Of a stretch of 64,000 nucleotides of DNA, positions 1-11,049 are shown in pieces (within the stretch, counting starts at the first letter, position 1; each line of letters starts with the position of its first letter). The DNA is from Trachythela sp. YZ-2020. Taxonomy: Eukaryota > Cnidaria > Anthozoa > Malacalcyonacea > Clavulariidae. The position numbers and the translations under genes were made by a program. A model generated the notes under the pieces. The model was given only the letters and a program-made list of their open reading frames with translations. It was not told the DNA's origin and ran no database searches. The stretch lies in assembly GCA_016169945.1 (NCBI GenBank), contig JADLSH010000216.1:464501-528500 (forward strand), in the 5' to 3' direction.

Positions 1-1243
1 TCTTTGAAGGTTAGTATTTCAGTTCGCCGTTTTCACTTGAGTTACTTTAAAACAAATTTAATACTGTAACTTTCCAAAACGGTCTGGGCACCGGGCTTGG
101 TGTGATTCTCGTGAGGGGGAGGGGTTGCTTTTTGTAAATTTTGAACAATGAAACAAAGAAATAGTAACATAAACTTCCAGGCCAGTTAATATATTGGATC
201 ATTACACTTGTGTTTCTTTGTTGTGAGGGATATTTTTTGCAAGGGTGCCATTATAGGTTTCTTCCTCTTAAAAGAAGATGATTATTGGGGCATCATCTCT
301 AGCTTTCCTTTGCCTGCGTCCTTGTACGTGTTACTTCAAAACTAGAACGGTTTTGGCCCAGGCCTGGGAGGGGGGGGCGGTTGCTTTGTCTAAATTGGAT
401 CATTACACACGTGTTTCTTTGTCGTTAGGGGATTATTGGAGATGGGTTCCTTTATAATATAAAAAGAGGGGACTTATTGGGGAGGGGGATATTTGAGAGG
501 GGAGGATTGAAACTGTAAATGTTATGTACGATATCCAAATAATTTTATTCACAGAACACTCCGTTCTTGGAGATTGCGGTTCGAAGATAATAAGTCCCTT
601 GGTCGCATGTGTTTACCCACTGTCAGCGGATGGCAAGTGTCCTCATGGGATGTTGAGGATTGATTCTGATGAAACGGTAGGGACTCCAATATGATGATAT
701 GTTAAATTGATAGAGCTTGTTATTTGAAACCTTTTGGTGTCTTCATCAAAATCGGTCCACGTTATTTAAGGCAGTTTAAAGTTCTGAAATTTTGCCAAAT
801 ACAATGTGGCTCTGGATTTTCAACATATTATTGCACGTTTATGGCCATATCTTGTAAGGATTTCCTCGAATCACCATAAACTTTACTGAGTAACCTACCG
901 ACACATTAGACGCGTATTTTAATCACTTTAATCATTTTACTTTGATCACTGTGCTCGTTTTACAATTATAGTCATGTGAATTTTAATTTTTTTTTGTCTA
1001 TATTTTATAATGGCTACCTATATATTGAATGTAACATTTTTTTCTATATAACATGTGCGAATAAAGTTGAATGGCGTCAAGTTGAATGAAAAAAGTTTAA
1101 TGGCGTCATAATTGACAAAATTTCGCCATATTCGTGGCGGCTTTATATAACTTTTTTTATATTATAAGCACTAGGGCGTCAAAATTATATGATTATTTGA
1201 TATATTTAGATATATGCTTCATCTATAAACACAGAAAGCTTAA
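1..1243 (+). repeat. Dispersed gene-unit repeat, upstream half
   Basis: This block is one copy of a unit that recurs at about 21600-22700 (+), 44760-45900 (+), 15200-16400 (-) and 37690-38850 (-). About 60-200 and 340-490 are local near-copies of each other, with a shared G-rich run followed by a GATCATTACAC motif. The block contains the putative exon at 555-676. Its continuation lies after the transposon, from 5335. Nothing else coding is seen. Confidence 0.7.
555..676 (+). CDS. Putative internal exon of an unidentified cysteine-containing gene family (GKCP exon, copy 1)
   Basis: The stretch is preceded by a good acceptor (TTATTCACAG) and followed by a GTAGGG donor. Two bases complete a codon and 40 codons are open, including HSVLGDC, SPLVAC and DGKCPHGM, so three cysteines are present. 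Six copies of this exon occur in the window (also 15843-15958 -, 21976-22088 +, 38305-38420 -, 45198-45313 +) or are paired with a second exon. Every copy keeps the frame although lengths differ by whole codons, which argues for a real exon. It ends in phase 0, matching the phase-0 exon at 5404-5547. The intron between them is about 4.7 kb, of which 4.08 kb is a transposon. I do not recognise the family; an extracellular or secreted product is only a guess from the cysteines. Confidence 0.5.
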
Positions 1244-1523
1244 AGTGCCTATCACCCATTTTTTTTTATTTGATAAATAGAAAGCATAGTAACTACAAAT
1301 AAGTTTTCGGCATACTTTTTTTGAATATTGATTTTTATTTTCATATTATTTCGTGATATAAAGTGCAGTATATAATTTTGACCGAGCGCGCCGTGGACTG
1401 GTACCTGAGATCAGCTGTGACGTAGGCGAGGAACTCGTGTTGTTTATACAAAGATAAAATATAGTGGGATTCAACTGTATTTCAAGCAAATTGTGACTTC
1501 TTTTGAGTCTTTTACGGTCCAAA

Positions 1524-2919
1524 ATGTCTTCAAAGTCTTCTGACTCTGATCAGTGGTCGGTTTCTGATGATGACTCAGAATTTAACTATATTCCGGGCAA
1601 TTATACGCTCATTGAAACGGAGATTATGCAAGCTTCTGACAGTGAAAATGGCGATTGCGAAGATGATCAACAGACTAGCTGTGATGTTGAACCGTATTCT
1701 ACCGAACCTATGGCGGATGAATAATGGATTTCAGAGTACAGGCAACGACAAGCGGAGAAAGAACAAAAGCTAGCAAGTTTAAAAGATCGTCTAGCGGGAA
1801 AGGAAAGCCTTAGTAATTGGTGAGTATTAAAGCTCGAAGCTTCTATGACAAATAATTTGTTCTAAATCTATGTATAAATGTAAAGAGTAATTACTGCCAA
1901 TTGCAATCAAACGCGCCGCGCGCCGAATTTTATGAGTTGTTTGCCTCAGTCAACGTTACGTTGTCCTTATATAAACGTTACCTTTAATAAATTCGATATT
2001 TTTCACGAATAACAGTTCTCTATTCGCTTGCAAATGATCGTAGGTTATTGTATAAAATCACTATTATTGTTATCTCATTTTAGGTGCTCTTGTGGAAATT
2101 GCTCTGTAGCCTTGCTTCAAAATGCTAACGAGTGTTTGTGTTGTCAAGACATGGAGAAATGCGTAGAGTCCTTATCAGATGAATGGGTGCTTCAAGATAT
2201 GGAAACTGCTCCACAATGCATAACACTACATCCAGCATTTAACACGGTATGCCTCGAAAGATGGTCATTGCGCCATTGCGGTTGGCAGTGGGAAAATACA
2301 GAACCATTGATAAAAAAAATTATCAGCAAATTGGTGCAGAGGAGGCGTAAGTTAAATCATAGGTGGATTTTCAGATTTTGCTCTGGGGGGGTGCCAAAAA
2401 TTTAGGGAGGAGGTGAGCGACAGGGTGCGTAGTGCCGTTGAGCAAGCTGCAGCAGGGGTCTGGGGGCACAGTTAGCAAGAAAATTTTGAGATTTTTGGTC
2501 TTACTAAGTTCCCCCCAGAAAATCCGCCTATGAGTTAAATTCAATTCAGAATATTCAACCTTGTATTTTTTATTGTGATTGTTAACACTTGGTTGAAATG
2601 GTTTCTGAAAGCCAACTAATAAACATCAACTGTATGTGTTTAGTTGTGTCTTTGCAATTGTATTATAAATTGATAGGTCACTTAGAATAGACTCGTCCTA
2701 CCATATATCATAACTTCAAATTGATAATGTCAAAATTTCATTGATAGGTTCATGAGAAGTCTGGCATATCGGCAGTTTATACACCTTGTGTATGACCGTG
2801 TAGGTAAAAATAGAATCCCTCTTCCAGCATGTGCCTACCATGCAATAAGAAGCAAGTTCCAACTAAAAGACAACAATGAAGGCTTTGTTGGCTTTGAAGA
2901 TGAGGAAATGGATGACTAA
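1524..2919 (+). pseudogene. P2X7 C-terminal ballast-domain-like gene, three exons, broken
   Basis: Exons are 1524-1819, 2084-2346 and 2748-2919, with consensus splice sites and matching phases. Exon 1 is serine- and acid-rich and ends in a charged helix. Exon 2 carries the cysteine cluster CSCGNC, CLCCQDMEKC and VCLERWSLR. Exon 3 carries MRSLAYRQF and RIPLPACAYHAIRSKF, then a short acidic tail and TAA. This order is that of the zinc-binding ballast domain at the C-terminus of vertebrate P2X7, here without any channel part. Two lesions are seen. There is an in-frame TAA at 1722-1724 in exon 1, before codons that continue the same reading frame to the splice site. There is also an 8-bp near-tandem duplication (CATTGCGC/CATTGCGG, 2266-2281) that shifts the frame in exon 2; the shifted frame resumes the family pattern. 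Intended length is about 240 aa. Confidence 0.75.
2358..2532. mobile_element. MITE with 8-bp target duplication, hAT-like
   Basis: The termini CATAGGTGGATTTTC and GAAAATCCGCCTATG are inverted with one mismatch. The flanking 8-mer AGTTAAAT is repeated exactly at 2350-2357 and 2533-2540. It sits in intron 2 of the ballast-like gene, so it is a younger insertion nested in the transposon. It has no coding capacity. The 8-bp duplication is typical of hAT-type elements. Confidence 0.8.
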
Positions 2920-2967
2920 GAAATACAAAACAAACTATCCATAGAAGAACTGGGAACATTGTGGGCT

Positions 2968-3136
2968 ATACGCCTTTTCGGGGCTCACGATGCCATCTGT
3001 CCAAGTGGGGCAAACATAATGGTAAAGCCATTATCTCGTTCCAATGGGAATGCTTGTCCCTAGAGTCATGCTATTGTTGCTCTATTATGTTTGCCCCACT
3101 TGGCAAGATGGCATCGCAAACCCCGAAAAGGCGTAT
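2968..3136. mobile_element. Foldback MITE, ATACGCC family, copy 1
   Basis: Nearly the whole 169 bp folds on itself: the left arm starts ATACGCCTTTTCGGGG and the right arm ends CCCCGAAAAGGCGTAT, with CAAGTGGGGCAAAC and its complement inside. A second copy of 167 bp lies at 58771-58937. It sits between the two convergent genes of the larger transposon. No target duplication could be settled. Confidence 0.8.
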
Positions 3137-3683
3137 CTGAGTAAAAAATTATGAACAAAATATATTGTTGAATCTAATCTGTAGATACTGCATAAAAGTT
3201 CCTCATCCCTCAATTTGTTTAGCAAAATCACTGTATTAACTAAACCATTAGCTGGCAATGTGCCCAGATGCACCCTACCTTAGTATTTTACTTTGTCTAA
3301 GGCCAGACGATTTAACTGTTAGTGGTAGACTACTGCCAGTTAATGGGTTAACAAAACTATATACCAATGTCTCAGGACCCTTTTTGAAATACAGTTGTTA
3401 CCATCACTGATTAGGCTTCCTGTATAATTATTAAATATTATTTGGTTGACCCAGTAGCCAGCATGCAGATGCACCCTACTTTAGTATTTTACTCTTTCTA
3501 AATTCTAACACCAGGCAATTTTACTCGATGATGGTAGGGTACTGTCAGTTAATGAGTTAATCTCTAAATAGCTTCCCAGCTATGAGACTAATTATGAGAA
3601 TTTAGTTTTTATCAAGACTATACACTTCCTCCAATCACACAGTTGATTTACAGTCCCTGATGATAACCTTTAGGCATATTCAA

Positions 3684-5038
3684 CTATGCCTGCATATTTT
3701 TTGGGCAGTCCTTCACATTCTTGTGCCCTTTCATGGGATTCTTGCATGATCTGCAAAGTCTTTTTCTTTTTGGAGCAACAGTTGTTGAAAGGGGCTCAGT
3801 CACTAAAATACAAGAAATGTAATTCATTAAATGAACCAACAGAAATTATGTCCACAATGTGAATGTTGCAATTAACCCATTAATTAGCAAGACCCTCCCC
3901 TTGACAAGCAAAATTATCAGCCAAGCATATTGCAGTTCAATAGATTAATGCAACTACAAGTATTTCTTTAGTGTACCTTGCATAGTCCGAGGGACCTCTT
4001 GCACAACCATAGCCTTTCTCCACATTTCTGTTGCTTCCTTTCTTGGTTGCTTTACCAGCATGGTGTTCATGTGAGCAGGTGTCATGCTCACAAGCTCTTC
4101 TCTTGCTGCCTTTCTTCGACATAATCTAGTGGACATAATGTAGTCATTTTTAGTATTTAATTAAGAGGGACTACTTGGTGGATCCTAAACTGATTTTCTT
4201 ACCATAATTTGGCTTCACTTTGACATTTTGCACAGTAGCCTCCCCATCTTTAAATTTAGGGTAAACTACTTTAATTTGTTCACTGCCATCTTTATTTTTT
4301 TTGTCTTTCCGATGCAGATTGTTGTTGAAGTGAATAGCTGCAATTATGTGTCTGAAAAACAATAATGGCATGATATGGATAAGCACAGTTAATTTAGTGT
4401 TATTGGTTGTAACAGTACTAGTTCTAGTACAGTGTCCTGATCAATGAGCTACCAAATCCTGAGTTTCCAAGGACTGCAGTAACCACAAATTAAGTATATT
4501 TGGCAAGCGCAAATTATTATAACTAGCATGAGCCTAATATATGTGTATATATGAACTTGTGGTTACATAACTCAGTCGTGAACGTGCTGAAAACATCAGG
4601 ATTGCAGAACTGACTGTTGTCAAATACTGTATGTATATATAATTTTCATGATGTAGTTTACCTGCAGTATAGTCCTTGATATGAGTAGGCTATCATTTTG
4701 GGGATGCTCTCTCGAGGAGGCGCAGACGGCAGTGTCATGACTTTCGACGCGTGGTTCGCCGCAATCGCTGCATCCCTTCTCAATACCGCACGACTAACGA
4801 AAGTCGTTCTAGGGATCGATATAAATGGAGTTTCAAAATCCTCGGCCTTAGAATGCTGTGAACAAAGCCGAGAGCTTGCAGTTGGCGACCATTTCGCCCG
4901 TTTTGTTCGCACAAATGCAACCCAACATCGCCGTCTTTTCTTGTCTAAATCGTTTTCTTCTGGAAACGTATGAAGACCAATACTCTTGGAAGGGTCAGGA
5001 AGGTTCGAACAACCGCCAGCTACACATCTATTGGGCAT
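3684..5038 (-). pseudogene. THAP-domain gene with C-terminal zinc knuckle, four exons, one frameshift
   Basis: Exons in transcript order are 5038-4662, 4351-4203, 4125-3977 and 3802-3684, all with GT/AG borders. Exon 1 begins MPNRCVAGGCSN and holds a THAP zinc finger (C-x4-C, the conserved tryptophan in CWVAF, then LCSQH and DFETPF), a DNA-binding fold. Exon 2 contains a HIIAAIHFNNNLHRK segment followed by YPKFKDGE. Exon 3 encodes REELVSMTPAHMNTML. Exon 4 ends with a C-x2-C-x6-H-x5-C knuckle (CRSCKNPMKGHKNVKDC) and TAG. Summed exon length is 794 nt, one short of a multiple of three. The break is near 4105-4115, where YVEE is followed by a frame that works only if one base is restored in an A-run; this could be mutation or sequencing error. 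No DDE nuclease follows the THAP domain. Confidence 0.75.
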
Positions 5039-5403
5039 GTTTTCGTTGAAAATGCAGTGAAAATACGAAGCTCAATAGTGGAGAATAGCGGAGAAGATGT
5101 AAATATGAGATTAGGTTACTCGCGCTACGTCACTAGGCCCAATCCCTCGAGATATAATCGCGCTCGGCCAAAAGAGAAATCATGCAAAAAATGCGTTGTT
5201 TTGGTACTTTTAAGGCTCAGAAAAACACACAAAAATACGTTAAAATGGAAATATTTTTTTTAAATGCCACTATTTAAGGGTTCTACTGTACATTTATGAT
5301 ATAAAAAAAATTGGGTGATAGGCACTAAGCTTAATAATCCTGTAGTTTTTACATTTATATAATAGACTATTTTACTTTACTTTCTGCCATTCTAACACTG
5401 TAG

Positions 5404-5547
5404 ACCTATGACATTGATGGATATAGGAAAAAAGGGAAAAATGCGTGCGATCCAACTACTGGGATATTCACCACAGGTGACGAGAAGACCCGCAAAGTTA
5501 TTAACAGGATGTGCTGTCTTCTCACTAGCAGTGCTGTTAATATCAAG
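5404..5547 (+). CDS. Putative exon of the cysteine-containing gene family (CCLL exon, copy 1)
   Basis: The acceptor is CTAACACTGTAG and the donor AAG|GTAGCA. The exon is 144 nt, 48 open codons, phase 0 at both ends, with NACDP near the middle and RMCCLLTSSAVNIK at the end. Copies of exactly the same length and phase lie at 17728-17871 and 45757-45900; others are at 15225-15374 (-), 22540-22679, 37688-37836 (-) and 40035-40172. It follows the GKCP exon in every complete unit, so the two should be spliced together. Function is not recognised. Confidence 0.5.
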
Positions 5548-7119
5548 GTAGCAAAACTTTCGCGTGTTAAATTGTCTTCTCAGTATTTTCATTGCATGGT
5601 CAGACGATTTTTCTCTCATCTGAAGAATTATTGTCTCAGCGTTTTGATTGGCTGGTGTTGCACGAAACTACTACTGATCTAAATTATTCGAATACCGGAG
5701 AGAAGTGATTTGTGGAAAGAATATAGTTCTGAACTTCTCTAAAGAAATTACAATTATCAACAAGTCCACATTACCATTAAGAATATGAAAACTTTAATTC
5801 CATCGCTACTCTCTGACCCTTTCGACAACATATCCTCCCGGCACAGGCAAGAAATAATCGTGCAATTAATGTAGATAGAAAAAGCAATTTATGCAGATAT
5901 ATTATTCTATATTTGAGCAACCGCGACATTTTTAATATTTTAGAAGCCTTTTTGACAGTATTTTGTGAGCGTATTACTTTGAAGCGTTAGCCCAACATGG
6001 ATGTGGTTTTTAACCTCCTCAATACATTCACCATCCTAAAACAAAGTAGGATGTTTAAGAGAAAATATTTGTTAAATCATCATATAAATGTTTTGCGCAA
6101 ACATCCCCATCTTGAGCAGTTGCATAAAAAGTAGTTAAACGGATGGACTGAATGACTTATGTTGTCACGAAACGTTGTTTAAAAGTTTAAAACAAAGTAC
6201 AAATATAACCAAATATATCCAAAAGGACAAAATGCAAATATGGTTTGAAAAACGCACATCCGCCCATCAGCCATTCACCCGTCCGTCCGTCTGCATCCGC
6301 GTTTTATCCTTACCCTCTCTTGTAGTGTAAATGATATGTTGGCGTGTTATTTAATAAAGGCGTCTATTAAAAACCATGTAAAGTCCATTTTTCGCATGTG
6401 CTATGGGGGGTCCCGCGATGTAAACAATGCCCAAATTTCGCGTTGTTTCGACTAAAATTCGACATCTTCTAAATCAGAAACTCGAATCTGTATTTATTTA
6501 AAGCATAGCGAACCAGAACACATCATTTAAATATAGCGTGTTTAAAATGTAAACAAACGGACGTTGCCGGTTTGTTTATATCGGGACTTTACATCACCTT
6601 TAAAGAGTGACTTTTATTCTTACTTATACTTTCAAGTAAAATTATTTAATCTTTTTGCTATATATCCTGTGAATAATATTTTCTAAATTTTAGGTCCAAG
6701 GATCTCCGTGCACTGGTGGGGCTTGTAAAAAGATTTTTTAAAACCAAGACTGCATGCGTCATGCGTTGTATCGTGGGAGTCCTGTCTCAGTATGAACAGA
6801 AAATATATGTTTGTGAAATAATTGTTAAAAGAAATAATTAATAAAGAACATGCAGTTAAAATTGCTTTGGTTTATATGTGAGCTTTTACGACTTTATGCA
6901 TATGCATATAGTAACTTTAAATTCTTTAGCACTGCTTGCTCCCAGCTTGTTGACAAGTTGTCATCGGCTTGTTGGCAACTTAAAACAAGGTTGTCGACAT
7001 TGTTCCAACAACTTGTTATCGTCCTGCAATTCAACAAGTTGTGAACAAGTTGTGAGTGACAACCTTGTTGCAACTGGACAAAATAACAGCATTATGTTAC
7101 AACTGTTGACGAGCTTTAA
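5548..7119. other. Non-coding stretch with repeat fragments
   Basis: Up to about 5900 the sequence is the downstream flank of the gene unit, also found near 22690-23530 and 45910-46200. At 6375-6595 short inverted ends (ATGTAAAGTCC and GGACTTTACAT) suggest a small MITE. 6660-6900 resembles 46950-47200. 6930-7115 is rich in CAAGTTGT/ACAACTTG words and matches 29860-30160 in the opposite direction. No gene is supported. Confidence 0.5.
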
Positions 7120-9179
7120 ATTCTTTATTCGTTAGGGCCTAAGCTCGAAACGCCGAAGTTCTTGTTGAACTTTTCTTCAGGTAGTGACCCGCAGCTTATC
7201 AAACATATGTAAAATAGTATATAGCTCAAAGCAAAAATTTTAAACAGCATTGTTTTCATTATGAGCCAATCACGAGAGCGCGATGGATCATGCGACTTCC
7301 GTTTGACACACGAAATTGGTTCTACGGATAAATCGATTTTAATGTGAGATTTATTCACTTCTAGGCCGTCAAACTATTGTTCGCTGCCATCAACTTCGCC
7401 ACGAACGGCATCAAACGAAAGGGAAATCCATCTTTGTTTGTGCCAAGTTTCAGAGTCATGTGAAGCGAACTTCTAGGGGAAATCCTCCTCGGAATGTTGG
7501 CAGGTCACCGCCCTTTTCTTTCTTCCTTCTTATATAGAGCACAAACACGTTGTATGGGCTCCCTGTGGTCAGTTGTTTTATTTTTTTATTTTAACAACTT
7601 TATTGGATAACAAGAACCCATGCGGAAAGAGTGCGAAACGGGACCCAAAGACCCATGCGAGGCACTCTCCCGTAACTAATAGTAATATAAGTGAACATAG
7701 ACATAAACATAAACGAATTCTCCAACTTATAATGCATGCTACCTTGCACGTGCAGGGATTAATAAGTTTTAAACTCAATGATTCACCTCTCAAAAATTCA
7801 TTATAGAAGCATTTGAATATCACAGATAAGTTGCGCATTTGAAATTTTGACTGTATTTGACTCTTCATGTAAAACAGGTGTATGTTTTGACCTTTGTTTC
7901 TATTTCTGATAGATGAAGCTAAATGAGTAGATGTGTGTCAATGCCAAAGGCCGCGGAAGCATCTCAAAAGTAGGGGGCACCGCCTAAAAGGGGCACCTAT
8001 CAGTGGTATACCCTGTGTCATTTTTGGGGGGGTGTTAAATAATCCTGATGGTACAATATATAAGGAACAAGCATTGTAGGTGGGTCGGATCGGATTCCCT
8101 TGGATGAAATGTGGATTTCTAAGGTCCCTGCAACACCATTTCCTACATTCTGAGGCAACGTTTTTACCTAAACAGTTATAAGCACATGGATTTTGCCCAT
8201 TGATTGGAATGGGGGACTTTCAAACCAGAAAAAACGGCACTTTCATTTCAGAAAAGGGGCACATTTTTCATTTTATAAAAAAGTAGGGGAGCACATGACC
8301 CCAATGCTCCCGACCCGCGGCATCTGATCAATGCCCTGGAGGAGTTGGAAAATATTTGAGTTTCTAGTGGGGTTTCCAGTTGATATATCCTAATACAAGC
8401 TAGACCACGGCTAGACACAGGCCTCAGGGTACGTTGGAGAACGCCAGCCGAGGCTAGGCCATCCTACGAAGAACACGCATGTGTGGCTTGTAAAAATGTT
8501 TCATTCCCAAAGCCCGAGACATTTACTTCATATTTCTTGCATGGCCTTTAGTACTGGGATGCAACTAACGTCAAGTTATCGATAAAATATATATCTTATT
8601 CTATGGAGGCAAGACTATTAAGTGACTGTCAGAAAGTCATTATTAGCTTCCATCAGTACTGTTTCCAATGAATGTTGTTATTGTGTTATGAATATATAAT
8701 TTTATTGATCTACAGTTAGACTATTGTGTTGGACTTAAATAGTCACTTATGCTTCATATTTTTATTGAAATATATTATATATAGTGTAGGATATTTTGCA
8801 TTGAACATGGGTATTCTGGGTATTTTGCCTCCTATACCTGCGCCTCTCATCGGACATAAATATACCCAATTAATGTCCTATGTCACCTGGGGGTGGGGAG
8901 AATGGGGATTAGTAGAGGAGATTTCCAAAAAAGCAGAAAAATTATCTTAGATCGTATTATCCCCTCAGATTCGCCTGCCGACAATTCATACTTAATCGCT
9001 TGAAATTGCCTTAAGCCGCGCGCTTTAAATCTCTTTAAGGTTGCTCCCCACAATTTTTGAAATGTGGAAAATTTACGATTTAGATCAAACTTTTGAAATA
9101 ATTTTTACTTGTTACAAAACAAAAATTTTATGACTTATATTGAGCAACATTCTAAGATTGCATACAAACTTGATTCCTA
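7120..9179. other. Duplicated intergenic flank upstream of the LINE
   Basis: This matches 27317-28900. Short open frames here carry no recognisable domain and differ between copies by frame-breaking indels (for example 7480-7560 is shortened in the second copy). The last part, about 9045-9155, is one arm of a foldback element whose complete form is at 28776-29372. No gene is supported. Confidence 0.5.
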
Positions 9180-9362
9180 GTGGATCTCTATAATGAGAAC
9201 ATTTCAGACAAATTTATAGAGCTGCATGTCCATCACAAATTCGCGCAAAAGAAATGTATGTGGTATTTTCTCGAAAGTAAAGACAATCCAAAACAGTGCA
9301 AGTTGTACAGGTCAGGAAGGATAAAATTGAAGGATTTTTTAAGGACTTTCCAGGCCATATGT

Positions 9363-9629
9363 AGGCCTGCTCTGGGACCTCAACTCGCCTTAAATCGCCT
9401 TAAATCGCATCGGTTAAAAGTCCCAATTTTCCTTAAATCGCCTTAAATCGCCTTAACTCGCCTTAACTCGCAATATCGCCTTAAATCGCCTTAAATCGCC
9501 TTAAATCGCCTTAACTCGCATTGCTTAAAGTCGCAATTTTTCCTTAAATCGCCTTAAATCGCCTTAACTCGCCTTAACTCGCATTATCTCGCGGCGAGTT
9601 AAGGCGAGTTACCGTCCCAGAGCAGGCCT
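9363..9629. mobile_element. Short element with 6-bp target duplication and a 10-bp internal minisatellite
   Basis: Inverted ends are AGGCCTGCTCTGGGAC and GTCCCAGAGCAGGCCT. The 6-mer ATATGT flanks both sides (9357-9362, 9630-9635). Copy B has the empty site at about 30960-30966. The interior is an array of TTAAATCGCC / TTAACTCGCC words with one shorter inverted stretch. Fragments of the same family occur at 29370-29513 and 63555-63602. Confidence 0.9.
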
Positions 9630-9903
9630 ATATGTCAGGAAATTCAAGGATCGAATATCTTTAGCGCTGAAGAGAAGGCGTTAGAAAGCTCACAAACTCG
9701 CGGATAGTCGCTAATGGATAGTCGCTAATGCTCGCAACGGATAGTCACTAATGCTTACAAACTCGCATTATATATCACTAATGTGATAGGTGCCGTAGTG
9801 CTATCATCTAAAGTGCTATTTAAAGTACATTCCAAGCAAGTTACAGTTATATTGAAGTAAATATATCTAAATTGAGAATCGTCGAATATTGACGAATTTG
9901 GTT

Positions 9904-11049
9904 ATGTTAAATTTGGCTTGGACTGGCGATTTTGAATCGCTAAAGCTGTTTGTAAACGAATCTTTTAATCTCGAAGGAAGTTGGTCTAATCCTGGAGGTG
10001 ATAAAAAAGTATTTAAGTACGAAGATTCGGTAATCTCGTGGAGGAAAAATACAGGTTTGCTCAGTTTTGAAGGAGCAAGAGCGAAAGAATTTAAAAAAGT
10101 GATATGTAAACAAATATGTGAGGGCGACCTGATGTCTGTTGAAGCGTCCACTTTAGAAAATGGTCATTCAAGCAAATCGTCCGAGCTATTTGAGGACATA
10201 GAGAGTATTAAACTCGGCCAGTCTATAAACGGAGAAGCAATTCAAGCAATGTCGGAGTCTTTGTTACAAATTACATCTGTTTTATCACAATTTCAAAATT
10301 TTATGAGGGAAAACCAAGTCAATAAAGTCAATTCCGACGAATCTATCTCAGTGAAGTCAACAGTGGACATGAATATGAATGGTGCCGATGATAATCATAC
10401 CATTGTGCTAGAACAATCAATTGATTCAACTAAAGAAAACCTTGGGGACAGTTTGTCACAGCTAATTGCCATGCAGGATAATAGATCAACACCAAGTATG
10501 AATGCATAATGTATTCATCAGGAAATTGAAGAAAACGAGATTGCATTTAATTTAAGTCAACCTTGTGGCGAGAAATCTCAAAGATCCTATTCTCAGGTGG
10601 TATCATCTCAAACCAAAGCAAACAAATTTGGAGAAAAGTCTAACATCTGTAAAGGTCCAAACGTCGCTGCCTCTCAACTAGGCGGGTCTAGAGAGTCACC
10701 AGATAATGTTACAGACGGTTTTGTTGGGGTGGAGAGAAAGCGTAACAAGATTAAAAAACTTTTCTTATCCGGAATTAATGAGAATGTAAAGGAATATCAA
10801 ATTCAGTCTTATTTAATTGAACGAAATATAACCCCTACCTACATCTCTGTTTTCCCTAGTCGACGTAAAGGAACATGTTCGGCAAAAGTTCATATTCCAT
10901 CTACTGTAAGCTCATTAGTACAAGAGGATAATTTTTGGCCAGATTTTGTAAAGTGTACACTATGGCAACCAAAAAAGAAAGATGACAGTGAAACCACTGA
11001 GCGTAGAATTAAGATGACCCATGGGGGAAGTTATTCCACGTACGTTTAA
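9904..11049 (+). pseudogene. LINE ORF1 protein (RNA-binding, RRM-like), copy A, one in-frame stop
   Basis: The first ATG of the frame is at 9904. The N-terminal half (FVNESFNLEGSW..PGGDKKVFKYED..LLSFEG) is a small domain seen in LINE ORF1 proteins. The C-terminal half from about codon 275 (GFVGVERKRNKIKKLFLSGI, then FWPDFVKCTLWQPK) looks like the RRM-type RNA-binding part of such proteins. A TAA at 10507-10509 interrupts the frame, and the frame then continues open to TAA 11047-11049. Copy B has the same stop at the same place, so it predates the segmental duplication. The product would coat the LINE RNA. Confidence 0.7.

Larger units (their letters stand above)
1244..5326. mobile_element. 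DNA transposon with 8-bp target duplication carrying convergent P2X7-ballast-like and THAP genes
   Basis: The ends are inverted repeats: AGTGCCTATCACCCA at 1244 and its complement TGGGTGATAGGCACT ending at 5326. Each is followed inward by a T/A run. The flanks carry AAGCTTAA at 1236-1243 and again at 5327-5334, an exact 8-bp direct repeat. Removing the block joins sequence that matches the uninterrupted paralogous units near 22440 and 45650, so the boundaries are confirmed by empty sites. Subterminal motifs CCGAGCGCG and GTGACGTAG occur near both ends. The two genes start about 280 bp from each end and converge. No DDE transposase domain is visible, so it is either non-autonomous or uses an unrecognised enzyme. 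An 8-bp duplication fits hAT- or P-like families, and THAP domains occur in P and Kolobok transposases, but these termini match no family I know. Confidence 0.85.

Noticed and set aside
4698..4973. Plus-strand open frames opposite THAP exon 1
   Set aside because: They are shadows of the THAP coding strand; the minus frame has the zinc-finger residues and splice sites.
8726..8950. Conserved open frame upstream of the LINE (also 28466-28648)
   Set aside because: It is conserved only because the segment is duplicated; the second copy is frame-shifted and shorter, and no domain or splice pattern is seen.
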